Shown here piece after piece: positions 52,326-61,392 of a stretch of 64,000 bases of DNA (the first letter of the stretch is position 1; every line of letters begins with the position of its first letter). The notes beneath the pieces were generated by a model. It did not search any database. It was not told the DNA's origin and saw nothing but the letters and a program-made list of their open reading frames with translations. The position numbers and the translations under genes are program-made. The DNA is from Sulfuricurvum sp. IAE1 (GTDB lineage Bacteria; Campylobacterota; Campylobacteria; Campylobacterales; Sulfurimonadaceae): contig NZ_SLTI01000058.1 of NCBI RefSeq assembly GCF_004347735.1, positions 62,001 to 126,000 of the forward strand. The letters are read 5' to 3'.

Positions 52326-53606
52326 ATGGAACTCACCACCCACATACTGACCATCGACGACGATACGACGATCCTCGACGCCTACGCGTCCATCCTCTCG
52401 CCGTACAAACGGACCAGCCTCGAAGACGCCATCATGAAACTCGAAAAACTGCACGACATCGACTGCAGCGCGATCGACGGCGGGGAAAAAGTGATCGATT
52501 TTCATCTCCATCAGGCCAACAACGGTCTCGAAGGGGTCGAAATTTTCCGCCGCGAACACGAAGCGGGCAACCGCATCCCAGTATGCATCGTCGACATGCG
52601 GATGCCCAACGGTATCGACGGGCTCGAAACTTCGATGCGGCTCAAAGAGATCGATCCGGACGTGAACATCATCATCGCGACCGCCTACTCCGACCGCAGC
52701 AACAAAGAGATCCTCGAGTGCCTCAAAAGCAACATTTTCTACATCCGTAAACCGTTCAACAACGAAGAGATTTATCAGCTCGTCTATTCCCTCTCGCTGA
52801 GCTACGACGCGACGCAGACGATCCGCTGCCTCAACCGCGATCTGGAGCGCCGGGTCGAGGAGGAGATCCAGAAAAACCGCCAAAAAGACGCCCTGATGCT
52901 CCATCAGGCCAAACTCGCCGCACTGGGAGAGATGATCGGCAACATCGCCCACCAGTGGCGCCAGCCGCTCAACATCATCTCGATGCTCTTCCAGAAAATC
53001 AGCCGCCACCACAAAAACGGCACCCTCACCGATGAAATCATGGCCCAAAGCCTCGCCGACGCGCTCCAAACGATCCAGCACATGTCCCAGACGATCGACG
53101 ATTTCCGCGGGCAGGTCGAGCCCAACCGCGAAAAAGTGACTTACATCCTCGAAGACACCCTCAAAAGCACCATCAACCTGCTCGAAAAAAGCTTTGCCCT
53201 CAGCGGAGTGAGGATCGAAGCGGATATTTCGGCCCAAATCCGCCTTTACGGCTTCCCCGAAGACATCAAGCAAGTCGTCCTCAACCTCCTCAACAACGCC
53301 AAAGACGCGATCCTTTCCCACGGTATCGTCGAGGGAGTGATCCGCGTCGACGCGTCCATCACCGACGACAACCGCCTGCGGCTAAACGTATGCGACAACG
53401 GCGGAGGGATCGAGGAAGAGGTCATCGACAAAATCTTCGAGCCCTACTTTACAACCAAACACAAAGCGCAGGGGACCGGAATCGGTCTGTACATGTCCCG
53501 TCGTATCGTCGAAGAGCGCCTCGGCGGAACGATCGGCGCTTCCAATACGCCGGGGGGAGCCTGCCTGACGCTCGACCTCCCGATCACCGACTTACTACAA
53601 GGATAA
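52326..53606 (+). CDS. Receiver-histidine kinase fusion (REC then HK)
   Basis: A 426-residue soluble protein. An N-terminal receiver domain of about 165 residues, larger than usual because of an insertion of about 40 residues after the first helix, has VCIVDMRMPNGIDG as phospho-site and FYIRKPF as the conserved Lys. A coiled coil leads to the kinase: phospho-His in IGNIAHQWRQPLNIISM, N-box NLLNNAKDAIL, VCDNGGGIEEE and GTGIGLYMSRRIVEE. The reversed order (REC first) suggests that an upstream phospho-donor controls this kinase, for example the one in front of it. Confidence 0.9.
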   Translation: MELTTHILTIDDDTTILDAYASILSPYKRTSLEDAIMKLEKLHDIDCSAIDGGEKVIDFHLHQANNGLEGVEIFRREHEAGNRIPVCIVDMRMPNGIDGLETSMRLKEIDPDVNIIIATAYSDRSNKEILECLKSNIFYIRKPFNNEEIYQLVYSLSLSYDATQTIRCLNRDLERRVEEEIQKNRQKDALMLHQAKLAALGEMIGNIAHQWRQPLNIISMLFQKISRHHKNGTLTDEIMAQSLADALQTIQHMSQTIDDFRGQVEPNREKVTYILEDTLKSTINLLEKSFALSGVRIEADISAQIRLYGFPEDIKQVVLNLLNNAKDAILSHGIVEGVIRVDASITDDNRLRLNVCDNGGGIEEEVIDKIFEPYFTTKHKAQGTGIGLYMSRRIVEERLGGTIGASNTPGGACLTLDLPITDLLQG

Positions 53607-53610
53607 TCCG

Positions 53611-54417
53611 ATGCAAAGCAGACACGATCTTATGAAAAACCTCCATATCCTGTTTGTCGACGACGAACGGCTGATCCGCGAAATGGTCTACGACATGCTC
53701 GGCGACACCGTCGGGAACGTTTCCCTCGCCGCCGACGGAGAGGAAGGGCTGGCCTTTTACCGCGATTCGCTCCGTCCGGTCGATATCGTTATTTCCGATC
53801 AGACGATGCCGGTGATGAACGGGCTGGACATGCTCGAAAAGATCAAACAGATCAACCCTTCGCAAAAGTGCATCATGATCACCGCCCACTCCGAAGCGGC
53901 CTACATGCTCCGGGCGATCGAAATCGGGGTTGAGCATTTCATGATCAAGCCGATCATTTTCGACAAGCTCGATACCATCCTCTACGAACTGGCGCTCAAA
54001 ATCGAGCAGGAAAATTACCGTGCCGAAAAAGAGCGCACCGAGCGGCGCGAACTGGTCGAGCATACCTTTCAGTTCTCGTTTCAGACCCTCGTCGACAACA
54101 TTCCCCTCCCCTCGCTCATCGTCGACGAAAACGATACGGTGCAGGCCTGCAACAGCGAGCTTCTCTCACTTGTCGCCGGAACGGAACATTACCCGAAACT
54201 GCTGACCAAAGAGCTCGATTTCAAATCGCTCTTTTTTCACGACGCCATGACCAAGACTTCCCCGTCGTTTTGCGACTGGAAAGAAGAGCACCTCTATATG
54301 GGCGAAGACCTCGCGTTTGAATTCGAAGCATCGCACTATCGGCTCAAACTCAAAAGGATGCGTACCGAAGGACAAAAAAGGTTTTACATCCTCTGCATGC
54401 TCGATTCGGGCGAGTAG
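53611..54417 (+). CDS. Response regulator with PAS-like C-terminal domain
   Basis: A 268-residue cytoplasmic protein. Receiver domain about 8-130: FVDDERLIREM, phospho-Asp in VDIVISDQTMPVMNG, ITAHSE and MIKPI. A helical linker follows (EKERTERRELVEHTF) and then a PAS-like segment (FQTLVDNIPLPSLIVDENDTVQACNSELLSLV, about 155-260). No DNA-binding or enzymatic output domain. Starts 4 bp after the preceding kinase and probably receives phosphate from it. Confidence 0.86.
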   Translation: MQSRHDLMKNLHILFVDDERLIREMVYDMLGDTVGNVSLAADGEEGLAFYRDSLRPVDIVISDQTMPVMNGLDMLEKIKQINPSQKCIMITAHSEAAYMLRAIEIGVEHFMIKPIIFDKLDTILYELALKIEQENYRAEKERTERRELVEHTFQFSFQTLVDNIPLPSLIVDENDTVQACNSELLSLVAGTEHYPKLLTKELDFKSLFFHDAMTKTSPSFCDWKEEHLYMGEDLAFEFEASHYRLKLKRMRTEGQKRFYILCMLDSGE

Positions 54418-54435
54418 CCGCAAAGGAGCCGCGCC

Positions 54436-56508
54436 ATGATCAAAATTATCCGATCCTATCAGGTGCAGGGAAGCGTCATTGCGGTGCATGCGGACGATAA
54501 TGCCGTCTATTTCGCCAATACGCTGGGAAATTTCTATACCGTCGACAAAGAACGCTGGGAGATGATCCGCCACGATCCCGTATGCGAGCCGGATGAACCG
54601 CTCCATACGTACCAGAAAGGTGCCTCCTTCAGCCCCGCAGGTGTACTCGCTTACAGTACCAATGACAACGGGGCCTGCGCCCTGTGCCGTCCCGTTTACG
54701 ATCTGCCGTCCCAAAACGAAGAAGAGAATGCAGAATCACCCGCTCACCTTTATGTCAAAGGGCATGACCAACGGGCCGAAATCATGCGTTTCTGCGGCCG
54801 CGAAGGACAATACCTCATCACCGGGGGAACCGACGGAAAGGTCTACATCTACAGTTCTGAGAGCGGACGAAAAGTGATGTCGCTCAAACCACGCCCCGAT
54901 TACATCTCCTCCCTCGCGGTCGACGAAGGGGGAAACCATCTCGTCTGCGCGGCCTACGACAAATCGATGAGCGTTCTGAACCTCCGTTTTCAGAAAGAGC
55001 GTCTTCATACCTATCTAGAAGACGTCGTTCAGGACGCCTTTTTCTACAACGATTCCAAATCGCTCTACGCGATCGGACGCGAAGGCTACTCCTATATTTA
55101 CGATTTTAAAACCCAGGAAATACGCAAGAAAGTGCTCTTCCCCTCGTGGCCGACATCGTGCGTCCTGGACGAAAGCGGCCGCTACGCGATCGTAGGAACC
55201 CGAAGCGGCCACCTGCACATCGTCAGACTCGCCGACAACACCCTTTTTTCAACCTTCAAACTCGACCAAAAGGGGATCGGTACGCTCCATATCCACGACT
55301 CCACTCTCCACATCGGGTTCGAAAACGGGTGGCTCTACGTGATCGACATGCACGCCTTTATCGACGATTTCTCGCAGGCGGTGTCGGTCAAAAACTACCG
55401 CACGGCCAAGATCTGCCTCGACAAAAACCTCTTTCTCGCGATCCACCCGATGTCGGAGATGTTCCAGGAAGCGTGGGAAGAGACCCTCAAAGAGATCATC
55501 AACCGCTTCTCGACCGGAAACGCCGCGTCCGCACTCGAGTTTGCCGAGCCGTTTTTGGGAGACGGAGAATACAAAAAAGAGTTCGAATTCCTCCTGCAAA
55601 AGCAAAAAGATTTCGAAAAATTCGCCGTCGCGGTTCAGAACAAAAATTTTCTCGAAGCGTTCGGCATGCTCGAAAAAGCCCCCTATCTGGCCAAAACCGA
55701 CAGTGCGCGCAAGCTGGAACTGTATTTCACCAAACATTTCGCCGAAGCCAAAAAACTTCTCTCGGCCGATCCCCTGCGCAACGCTCCTAAAGCCCAGGAG
55801 CTCCTCAAGCCCTTTACTTCGGTGCCGGGGAAAAAAGAGATGATCCACGCACTGTTCAAAAACTATTCGGTCTTCCTCCAGTCCGATGCGCTGATCAAAG
55901 AGAAAAAATTTAAAGAGTATTTTATTCTCACCGACCAAAACCCGTTTCTGCAACACGAAGAGCTCTACAAAAAAGTATGCGCCCTCGCCGAGGCCTCCAT
56001 CAAAAAAATCCGATGTCTGGTCGACGAGAACCGCTATGACGAGGCGATTGCGGGAATCAAACAGGTAGCGGTTTTCCTCCCTTACCGACCCGAACTCGCC
56101 GAAATCGGCAAGGCGATCCAGCTGCGCCGCACCCTGCTGGCCCATATCCTCGCCGACGACATCCAATCGGCATACGAGCTCGTCTCCGCCCATCCCGAGC
56201 TCGAATCGATGCGGGAGTTTGCCGAATACGACCGGGCTTTCGATGCCGTACTGACCGACGCGATGGCCGCGGTAGGCAAAGGGGAAATCAAGCTGGTGCA
56301 GCAGATCATGGCTCCCTATGCTTCAATCGCCTTTTTCCAGGCCAAGATCAAAGAGTGCGTCCGTCAGGCCGCATTTAACCGCCTGTCGAATCTTCTCACC
56401 GAAAATTCGATGGCGATGGCGCGTACGATCGCCGCGTATTACCTCAAAGAGTTCGGCAAAGACGACGAATACGAAAAGCTCCTGCGCCAGTACGGACTGA
56501 TGCGCTGA
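54436..56508 (+). CDS. Beta-propeller / alpha-solenoid protein
   Basis: A 690-residue cytoplasmic protein. Residues about 1-320 are WD40-like blades (for example EGQYLITGGTDGKVYIYSSESGRKVMSL, GNHLVCAAYDKSMSVLNL, GRYAIVGTRSGHLHIV, LHIGFENGWLYVIDM). Residues about 330-690 are helical hairpins with pairs such as FEKFAVAVQNKNFLEAFGMLEKAPYLAK and RCLVDENRYDEAIAGIKQVAVFLPYRPEL. This propeller-plus-solenoid layout is that of eukaryotic coat and IFT proteins but is uncommon in bacteria; convergence is likely. No enzymatic motif. AAGGAG precedes the ATG. Last gene of the copy-7 operon; a scaffold for the kinases is an inference. Confidence 0.82.
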   Translation: MIKIIRSYQVQGSVIAVHADDNAVYFANTLGNFYTVDKERWEMIRHDPVCEPDEPLHTYQKGASFSPAGVLAYSTNDNGACALCRPVYDLPSQNEEENAESPAHLYVKGHDQRAEIMRFCGREGQYLITGGTDGKVYIYSSESGRKVMSLKPRPDYISSLAVDEGGNHLVCAAYDKSMSVLNLRFQKERLHTYLEDVVQDAFFYNDSKSLYAIGREGYSYIYDFKTQEIRKKVLFPSWPTSCVLDESGRYAIVGTRSGHLHIVRLADNTLFSTFKLDQKGIGTLHIHDSTLHIGFENGWLYVIDMHAFIDDFSQAVSVKNYRTAKICLDKNLFLAIHPMSEMFQEAWEETLKEIINRFSTGNAASALEFAEPFLGDGEYKKEFEFLLQKQKDFEKFAVAVQNKNFLEAFGMLEKAPYLAKTDSARKLELYFTKHFAEAKKLLSADPLRNAPKAQELLKPFTSVPGKKEMIHALFKNYSVFLQSDALIKEKKFKEYFILTDQNPFLQHEELYKKVCALAEASIKKIRCLVDENRYDEAIAGIKQVAVFLPYRPELAEIGKAIQLRRTLLAHILADDIQSAYELVSAHPELESMREFAEYDRAFDAVLTDAMAAVGKGEIKLVQQIMAPYASIAFFQAKIKECVRQAAFNRLSNLLTENSMAMARTIAAYYLKEFGKDDEYEKLLRQYGLMR

Positions 56509-56518
56509 GCTGCGCCGA

Positions 56519-56552
56519 TTGCAACATGTTTGCCACACAACGGCGTTATAGT
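56519..56552 (+). promoter_or_regulatory. 11-bp direct-repeat promoter box, copy 8 (GAF-kinase operon)
   Basis: TTGCAACATGT then TTGCCACACAA, 11 bp apart, with TATAGT at 56547-56552, 30 bp before the ATG at 56582. It starts 10 bp after the preceding stop codon. Confidence 0.77.
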
Positions 56553-56581
56553 TACGGTATCCAAACCGTGCAAGGGAGCAC

Positions 56582-57751
56582 ATGAAACCGTCCATTGAGG
56601 TCGCCTACGCCTGCCTAAGCGCCATCGGAAATTCGCTAAACCTCGACGACATGCTCGCCGAAGTGATCGAAACCTTCATCGCCCAAACCGGTGCGGCGGG
56701 CGGCATGTTTCTCTGCACTCCGCCCGCCTCGGTTCCCCTTGTCCTCTTGGGCGAATCTTTCCCTGTTCCGCAAAACCTCAGTACCGATATCGACGGTTTC
56801 ACCCTGCATGGGGCTGCCCGGGGATACATCCTGGACGTACCGGTCGGCATCGAGCATTTTTTGTTTCTCTTTTCACACGCCGATACGGCGCAAACCTGCG
56901 GGGAGATGTTTGTAGCGTTTAGGACGAAACTGGCCAACGCCATCGACGCGTGCCGAAACGAAAAACGGCTCCGCGAACTAAGCGGCGCGTTCGAGCACCA
57001 GATACACCGCAACGAAGCGAACGAAAAACTGATGATCAGCCAGTCGCGCATGGCGATCATGGGGGAGATGATCGGTATGATCGCCCACCAGTGGCGCCAG
57101 CCGATCACGATCATCGGGCTGGTGAGCAGCAATTCGATCCTGAATATCCAGCTGGGTGAAATGAACGAGGGCCAACTGCTCAAAGACCTCGAACTGATCG
57201 ACAAACAGATACAGTTCCTTTCGCAGACGATTGACGATTTCCGCAACTTTTTCCGGCCGAACAAACTCCCGCAGCGGATCAGTTACGGCGAGCTCTGCGA
57301 CGAAATCTACAGCATCCTGGGCAAAAGCTTCGAAAGCCAGCGGATCCGCCTGAATTTCGAGGGAGATCGTTCCATCGCCTTTACAACCTACAAAAACGAG
57401 CTGCTGCAGGTCTTTTTGAATATCCTCAACAACGCGCGGGACGCTTTCGTCGAAAACAACGTCCCGCATCCCGAAATCACGCTTGAACTCCGGACACAGT
57501 CCCAAAAAGCGCTCTTTCTCGTCCGCGATAACGCCGGGGGGATTCCGCAGGAGATCCTCACCCGTATTTTCGAACCCTATTTCAGCACCAAAGACGAAAA
57601 ACACGGAACCGGCCTGGGATTGTACATGTCCGCAATCATCGTCGAAAAGCACCTCGGCGGGACGATCCGGGTCAGCAGTTCACCCGATGGAAGCGTCTTT
57701 GCCCTTTCCATCCCCGAAAATTCCGCTCAGGAGGTGCTTCTTGTCGACTGA
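56582..57751 (+). CDS. Soluble GAF-like histidine kinase
   Basis: A 389-residue kinase. The N-terminus (about 1-125) looks like a GAF domain (AYACLSAIGNSLNLDDMLAEVIETFIAQTGAAGGMFLC). After a coiled coil the phospho-acceptor is in GMIAHQWRQPITIIGL, the N-box is NILNNARDAFV, and DNAGGIPQEI and GTGLGLYMSAIIVEKHLGG complete the ATPase. No membrane segment. It shares the AHQWRQP motif with the kinases at 52326 and 63036. Overlaps the EAL protein by 11 bp. Confidence 0.9.
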   Translation: MKPSIEVAYACLSAIGNSLNLDDMLAEVIETFIAQTGAAGGMFLCTPPASVPLVLLGESFPVPQNLSTDIDGFTLHGAARGYILDVPVGIEHFLFLFSHADTAQTCGEMFVAFRTKLANAIDACRNEKRLRELSGAFEHQIHRNEANEKLMISQSRMAIMGEMIGMIAHQWRQPITIIGLVSSNSILNIQLGEMNEGQLLKDLELIDKQIQFLSQTIDDFRNFFRPNKLPQRISYGELCDEIYSILGKSFESQRIRLNFEGDRSIAFTTYKNELLQVFLNILNNARDAFVENNVPHPEITLELRTQSQKALFLVRDNAGGIPQEILTRIFEPYFSTKDEKHGTGLGLYMSAIIVEKHLGGTIRVSSSPDGSVFALSIPENSAQEVLLVD

Positions 57752-59510
57752 TCCCGCCAAACTCATCGCCGCCATCCGCGAAAATGCCAAAGGGTTCAGT
57801 GTCCTCTACGTCGAGGACGATCCCCTGATCTGCCGCGAATACCTGACGTTCCTGGGACGTTTTTTCGAGAACATCCGCCATGAACCTAACGGCGAAAAAG
57901 GGCTCGAAGCCGCTTTGGAAACCCCTTTTGACCTGGTCATCACCGACATAGAAATGCCCAAAATCGACGGTCTTTCGATGATCGAAAAGATCAAAGAGCA
58001 CTGTCCCGAAATATCGACCCTCCTCGTGTCGGCCCACAAAGACGTCAATTACCTTCACCGCTCCATACAGCTTGGGGTTGATGGCTACCTGTTCAAGCCT
58101 ATGGAGCGGGAACAGACGATGGCCACGCTCCACAAAGTGGTCGGCAAAATCAAAATGGAGCGGGAAAACCTGCAATACCGCCAGCATCTCGAAGAACTCG
58201 TCGAATCCAAAACCCGCGAAGCGCTTCAGACCTATACCGTCGATCGGATCAGCGGGCTCTATTCGCTCGGAAAGCTCGAGCAGGATATTTTTACCCATTC
58301 AGACCATACACTCGTCCTGTTCAAAATCGGGGACTTCAAACATCTCAACGACACCTACGGCTATCAGGCGGGCAATGCCGTGTTGCGGCAAACAGCCCAA
58401 ATACTCCGACGCCTGGTCAATGACGAGATGAACGTCGGTTACGACGGCCTTTACCGTACCAGCGGAACCCATTTCGCCCTCCTCTCTCCCGCAGGGGTAC
58501 AGAGTCTTGAACCGCTCGTTCACCTCATCGTCCAGCATTTCGAAGCGACCGAAATCGTCGTTGCAGGGGATAAAATGTACCTGGAAATGTATGCCGCCAT
58601 CGTCCATCCCGGGGACGAATTGAGTCTATCACACGCCGATTTCGCACTCCGCCAGGCCGAAAAAGAGGGGCGGATCGTCATTTATCGTTCGGCGGAACAC
58701 CAAACTCACGGCAACAGTTACAAACTCAAATGCATCGACACCATCAAGCGGGCGATCGTCGAAAACCGCTTTGTCCCCTTTTACCAGCCCATCATCGACA
58801 ATACGACGATGCGCATCGCGAAATACGAAGCGCTCGTACGCCTTATGACGCCCGATGGGCAGTATCTTTCTCCGATGCAGTTTCTGCCGATCGCCAAAGA
58901 GACGAAAATGTACCGTACGATCACCAAACTGATCGTGTCATCGGTCCTGAACGATTTCCGCAATTCCGAATGCAGCGTCAGCATCAATCTCTCCATCGAC
59001 GATATATCCCATCACCCGACCCGCGAATTCCTCTTCCAGCAGATCGCTTCTTTTCCCGAGCCGCACCGCCTCGTCTTCGAACTTCTCGAGGGCGAAGGGA
59101 TCGAATCGTACGGAGACATACAGGATTTTTTCGCCGAACTCAAAAAACTGGGTTGCAAAGTGGCACTCGACGACTTCGGATCGGGCTATTCGAATTTCGA
59201 GCATCTCGCCAAACTCAACGTCGACTACATCAAATTCGACGGCTCGCTGGTCGAAACGATCGCCACCGACTACGTTTCCCAGAACATTGTCGAACTTCTC
59301 GCCACGTTTGCCAAACGTCTGGGTATCCGCACCATCGCCGAATACGTCTCCAACGAAGTGCTGTACGAGAAAATCATCAGCCTCGGCGTTTGTGAATCGC
59401 AGGGCTATCTCTTCGGCACGCCGGTCCCCTTCGAACGTTCGATGAAAACAATCCGCCGGTTCGAACCGAAACTTCCCCTTCAAGAAGCTATAATATCCGC
59501 AGCTGTTTAA
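57741..59510 (+). CDS. Response regulator phosphodiesterase: REC-(degenerate GGDEF)-EAL
   Basis: A 589-residue protein predicted to hydrolyse cyclic di-GMP. The start is TTG at 57741, fixed by AGGAGG at 57729-57734 inside the kinase gene. Receiver (about 15-135): YVEDDPL, phospho-Asp in LVITDIEMPKIDG, LFKPM. The GGDEF domain (about 160-310) is degenerate: RTSGTHF replaces GGDEF, so it is probably an allosteric module. The EAL domain (about 325-575) keeps key residues: KYEALVRL, SINLS, FELLEGEG, VALDDFGSGYSN, YIKFDGS, TIAEYV and ESQGYLFG. Control by phosphorylation from the overlapping kinase is likely. Confidence 0.9.
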   Translation: MSTDPAKLIAAIRENAKGFSVLYVEDDPLICREYLTFLGRFFENIRHEPNGEKGLEAALETPFDLVITDIEMPKIDGLSMIEKIKEHCPEISTLLVSAHKDVNYLHRSIQLGVDGYLFKPMEREQTMATLHKVVGKIKMERENLQYRQHLEELVESKTREALQTYTVDRISGLYSLGKLEQDIFTHSDHTLVLFKIGDFKHLNDTYGYQAGNAVLRQTAQILRRLVNDEMNVGYDGLYRTSGTHFALLSPAGVQSLEPLVHLIVQHFEATEIVVAGDKMYLEMYAAIVHPGDELSLSHADFALRQAEKEGRIVIYRSAEHQTHGNSYKLKCIDTIKRAIVENRFVPFYQPIIDNTTMRIAKYEALVRLMTPDGQYLSPMQFLPIAKETKMYRTITKLIVSSVLNDFRNSECSVSINLSIDDISHHPTREFLFQQIASFPEPHRLVFELLEGEGIESYGDIQDFFAELKKLGCKVALDDFGSGYSNFEHLAKLNVDYIKFDGSLVETIATDYVSQNIVELLATFAKRLGIRTIAEYVSNEVLYEKIISLGVCESQGYLFGTPVPFERSMKTIRRFEPKLPLQEAIISAAV

Positions 59511-59528
59511 TCTGCACAAAGAGGTACC

Positions 59529-60710
59529 ATGGTCTCCGAGGCTGCACGTCTGAAAAAACTCTCCTCCGGCAAATCGCTTTTGATCGTTGAAGACGATCCC
59601 CTGATGCAGGAGAGCCTTCAGCGTCTGCTGTCCCATTTTTTCGACTCCATCCAGAGCGCCTCCGATCCGGATGAAGCGTTGGAACGATACCATGCATCCC
59701 GCGGCGGCCCCTCCCCCCTGCTTGTCATCACCGATGTCAACCTCGGCCGCAGCAGCGGTCTTGAGCTTACCGGCAGACTCAAAAAAATCGATCCCCTCCA
59801 GCGGGTCATCGCCATATCCGGGGCCGAAGAGAGTACGATGTTCATCGAATCGATCCGCTGCGGCATCGACCGGTTCGTCCTCAAACCGATCAACCAGGAC
59901 GAGCTTTTCACCGCCCTCATCGACATGCTCGAACAGATCGATTACGACAATGCCCTCGCCGAGAGCCGCAAGCTCCTCGAAGAATCGCGCGAATACGCCC
60001 TGCGCCTCCTCAACGACCAGGACCAGTTTCTCAAAAATGCCATCCATGAGATCCACACGCCGCTGGCCGTCATCATCACCAACATCGACCTTCTTCGGAT
60101 GGAGGGGATCGAAAACGAATCGCTCAGCGCGATCGAAGCGGGAGCCAGGATCATCCAGAACAGTTACGAAGACATGACCTACCTCATGAAACGCGACCGT
60201 ATCCCCGACCAGAAAGTCGTGATCGATCTCGTCTCCTACATTGCCGAGCGCAAACAGTACTTCACCTGTATCGCCGAAGTGAACGAACTGACCCTCTCGA
60301 TGCGGACGGGACAGCCCAACCTCCCTTCCATCATGTTTTCAGAACTCAAACTCGCCCGGCTGGTGGACAACACCCTCTCCAACGCCATCAAATACTCCTA
60401 CCGCCCCGGGGAAATCGCGATCACCGTCGGGATGCGCAACGACGACATCTACTTCGAAATCCGCAACCACGGCCCGCTCATCCACGACAAAAAAAAGATT
60501 TTCGAACGCTTCCACCGCGAATCGGAGACCAAGGGGGGCTACGGGCTCGGGCTGAGCATCGTGGCGCAAATCTGCCGCGAAGAGGAGGTCGAGATCGAAA
60601 TCTCCTCGACGCCCGTCAGAGGGACTTCGTTTCGCTATCTCTTCAAAAATGCCACATTAATGCAACGCAGTTCGCCTACAATACCCTCCGAACAACACAA
60701 GGGGCTGTAA
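59529..60710 (+). CDS. Receiver-histidine kinase fusion, partner of the OmpR-type regulator
   Basis: A 393-residue soluble protein. Receiver domain about 14-135 (LLIVEDDPLMQ, phospho-Asp in LVITDVNLGRSSG, ISGAEES, FVLKPI), coiled coil, then a kinase: phospho-His in NAIHEIHTPLAVIITNI, N-box DNTLSNAIKYSY, and GGYGLGLSIVAQI; the G1 box is degenerate (IRNHGPLI). Its stop is one base before the start of the OmpR-family regulator at 60712, which makes it the natural donor. The last 60 bases of the gene also carry repeat-box copy 9. Confidence 0.9.
   Translation: MVSEAARLKKLSSGKSLLIVEDDPLMQESLQRLLSHFFDSIQSASDPDEALERYHASRGGPSPLLVITDVNLGRSSGLELTGRLKKIDPLQRVIAISGAEESTMFIESIRCGIDRFVLKPINQDELFTALIDMLEQIDYDNALAESRKLLEESREYALRLLNDQDQFLKNAIHEIHTPLAVIITNIDLLRMEGIENESLSAIEAGARIIQNSYEDMTYLMKRDRIPDQKVVIDLVSYIAERKQYFTCIAEVNELTLSMRTGQPNLPSIMFSELKLARLVDNTLSNAIKYSYRPGEIAITVGMRNDDIYFEIRNHGPLIHDKKKIFERFHRESETKGGYGLGLSIVAQICREEEVEIEISSTPVRGTSFRYLFKNATLMQRSSPTIPSEQHKGL
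60649..60682 (+). promoter_or_regulatory. 11-bp direct-repeat promoter box, copy 9 (OmpR-family regulator)
   Basis: ATGCCACATTA then ATGCAACGCAG, 11 bp apart, with TACAAT at 60677-60682, 30 bp before the ATG at 60712. It lies wholly inside the coding end of the upstream kinase gene, so the regulator can be expressed on its own and may regulate itself. Confidence 0.7.
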
Positions 60711-60711
60711 T

Positions 60712-61392
60712 ATGAAAATCCTTTTGCTGGAAGACGAATTCATGCTGGCGCGCTCGATCCGGACCTATCTCCTCTCGCGCGGACATCTGGTCGACCATTA
60801 CGACAACGGTCAGGAAGTGCTCGACGTAATCGAGTCCAAAATGCACGATTTCTACATTCTCGACATCAATACCCCTCTCGTCGGCGGGCTCGAATGTCTC
60901 AAAGCGATCGCGCAGCGCTATCCCGACGTTCCCAAAATCGTCATCAGCGCCTACCACGACATCGACTACATCTCCGATGCCTTCGACCTGGGATGCAGCG
61001 ACTATCTCAAAAAGCCGTTCAATCTCAAAGAACTCGATATCCGCATCCAGCGCCTCAGCGCACAGAGCCAGCAAAACGCCGAACCCGCTTCCGATCCGGT
61101 GATCCGGCTTAGCGACCGTTACACGTTCAACAAAGAGACGAACCTGCTCTATTACGACGATACGGTGCAGAAATTCACCAAGCGCGAACACGCCCTCATC
61201 GTCCTTTTCGTGAGCAATCTGGGACAGGTGATGACCGATGAGAGTATCCGTTCGTTCATCTGGGACGGCGAGGACGCCGAAGCCTCGACGATCCGTTCCC
61301 TCGTCAACCGCGTCCGCCAGAAGCTCAAAGAAGAACTGATCGAAAACATGCGCGGATTCGGGTACATCATGAAAAAGGGCGACCTTGGCTAA
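60712..61392 (+). CDS. OmpR/PhoB-family response regulator
   Basis: A 226-residue two-domain regulator. Receiver about 1-120: LLLEDEFML, phospho-Asp in FYILDINTPLVGG, ISAYHD and LKKPF. C-terminal winged helix about 130-222: LSDRYTFNKETNLLYYDDTVQKFTKREHALIVLFVSN, recognition helix region TIRSLVNRVRQKLKEE and wing GFGYIMKK. It is the only complete OmpR-type DNA-binding regulator in the window. Because such proteins bind 11-bp direct repeats next to the -10, and one such box lies in front of this gene, it is the best candidate to control the nine boxes. Overlaps the next gene by 8 bp. Confidence 0.93.
   Translation: MKILLLEDEFMLARSIRTYLLSRGHLVDHYDNGQEVLDVIESKMHDFYILDINTPLVGGLECLKAIAQRYPDVPKIVISAYHDIDYISDAFDLGCSDYLKKPFNLKELDIRIQRLSAQSQQNAEPASDPVIRLSDRYTFNKETNLLYYDDTVQKFTKREHALIVLFVSNLGQVMTDESIRSFIWDGEDAEASTIRSLVNRVRQKLKEELIENMRGFGYIMKKGDLG

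Noticed and set aside
50537-52354. 605-codon open frame on the minus strand (and similar long ones at 36918-38249 and 40515-41807)
   Set aside because: These lie exactly opposite well-supported kinase and chemoreceptor genes in a GC-rich region; their translations are low-complexity Arg/Asp/Phe/Gly/Val mirrors without ribosome sites or domains.
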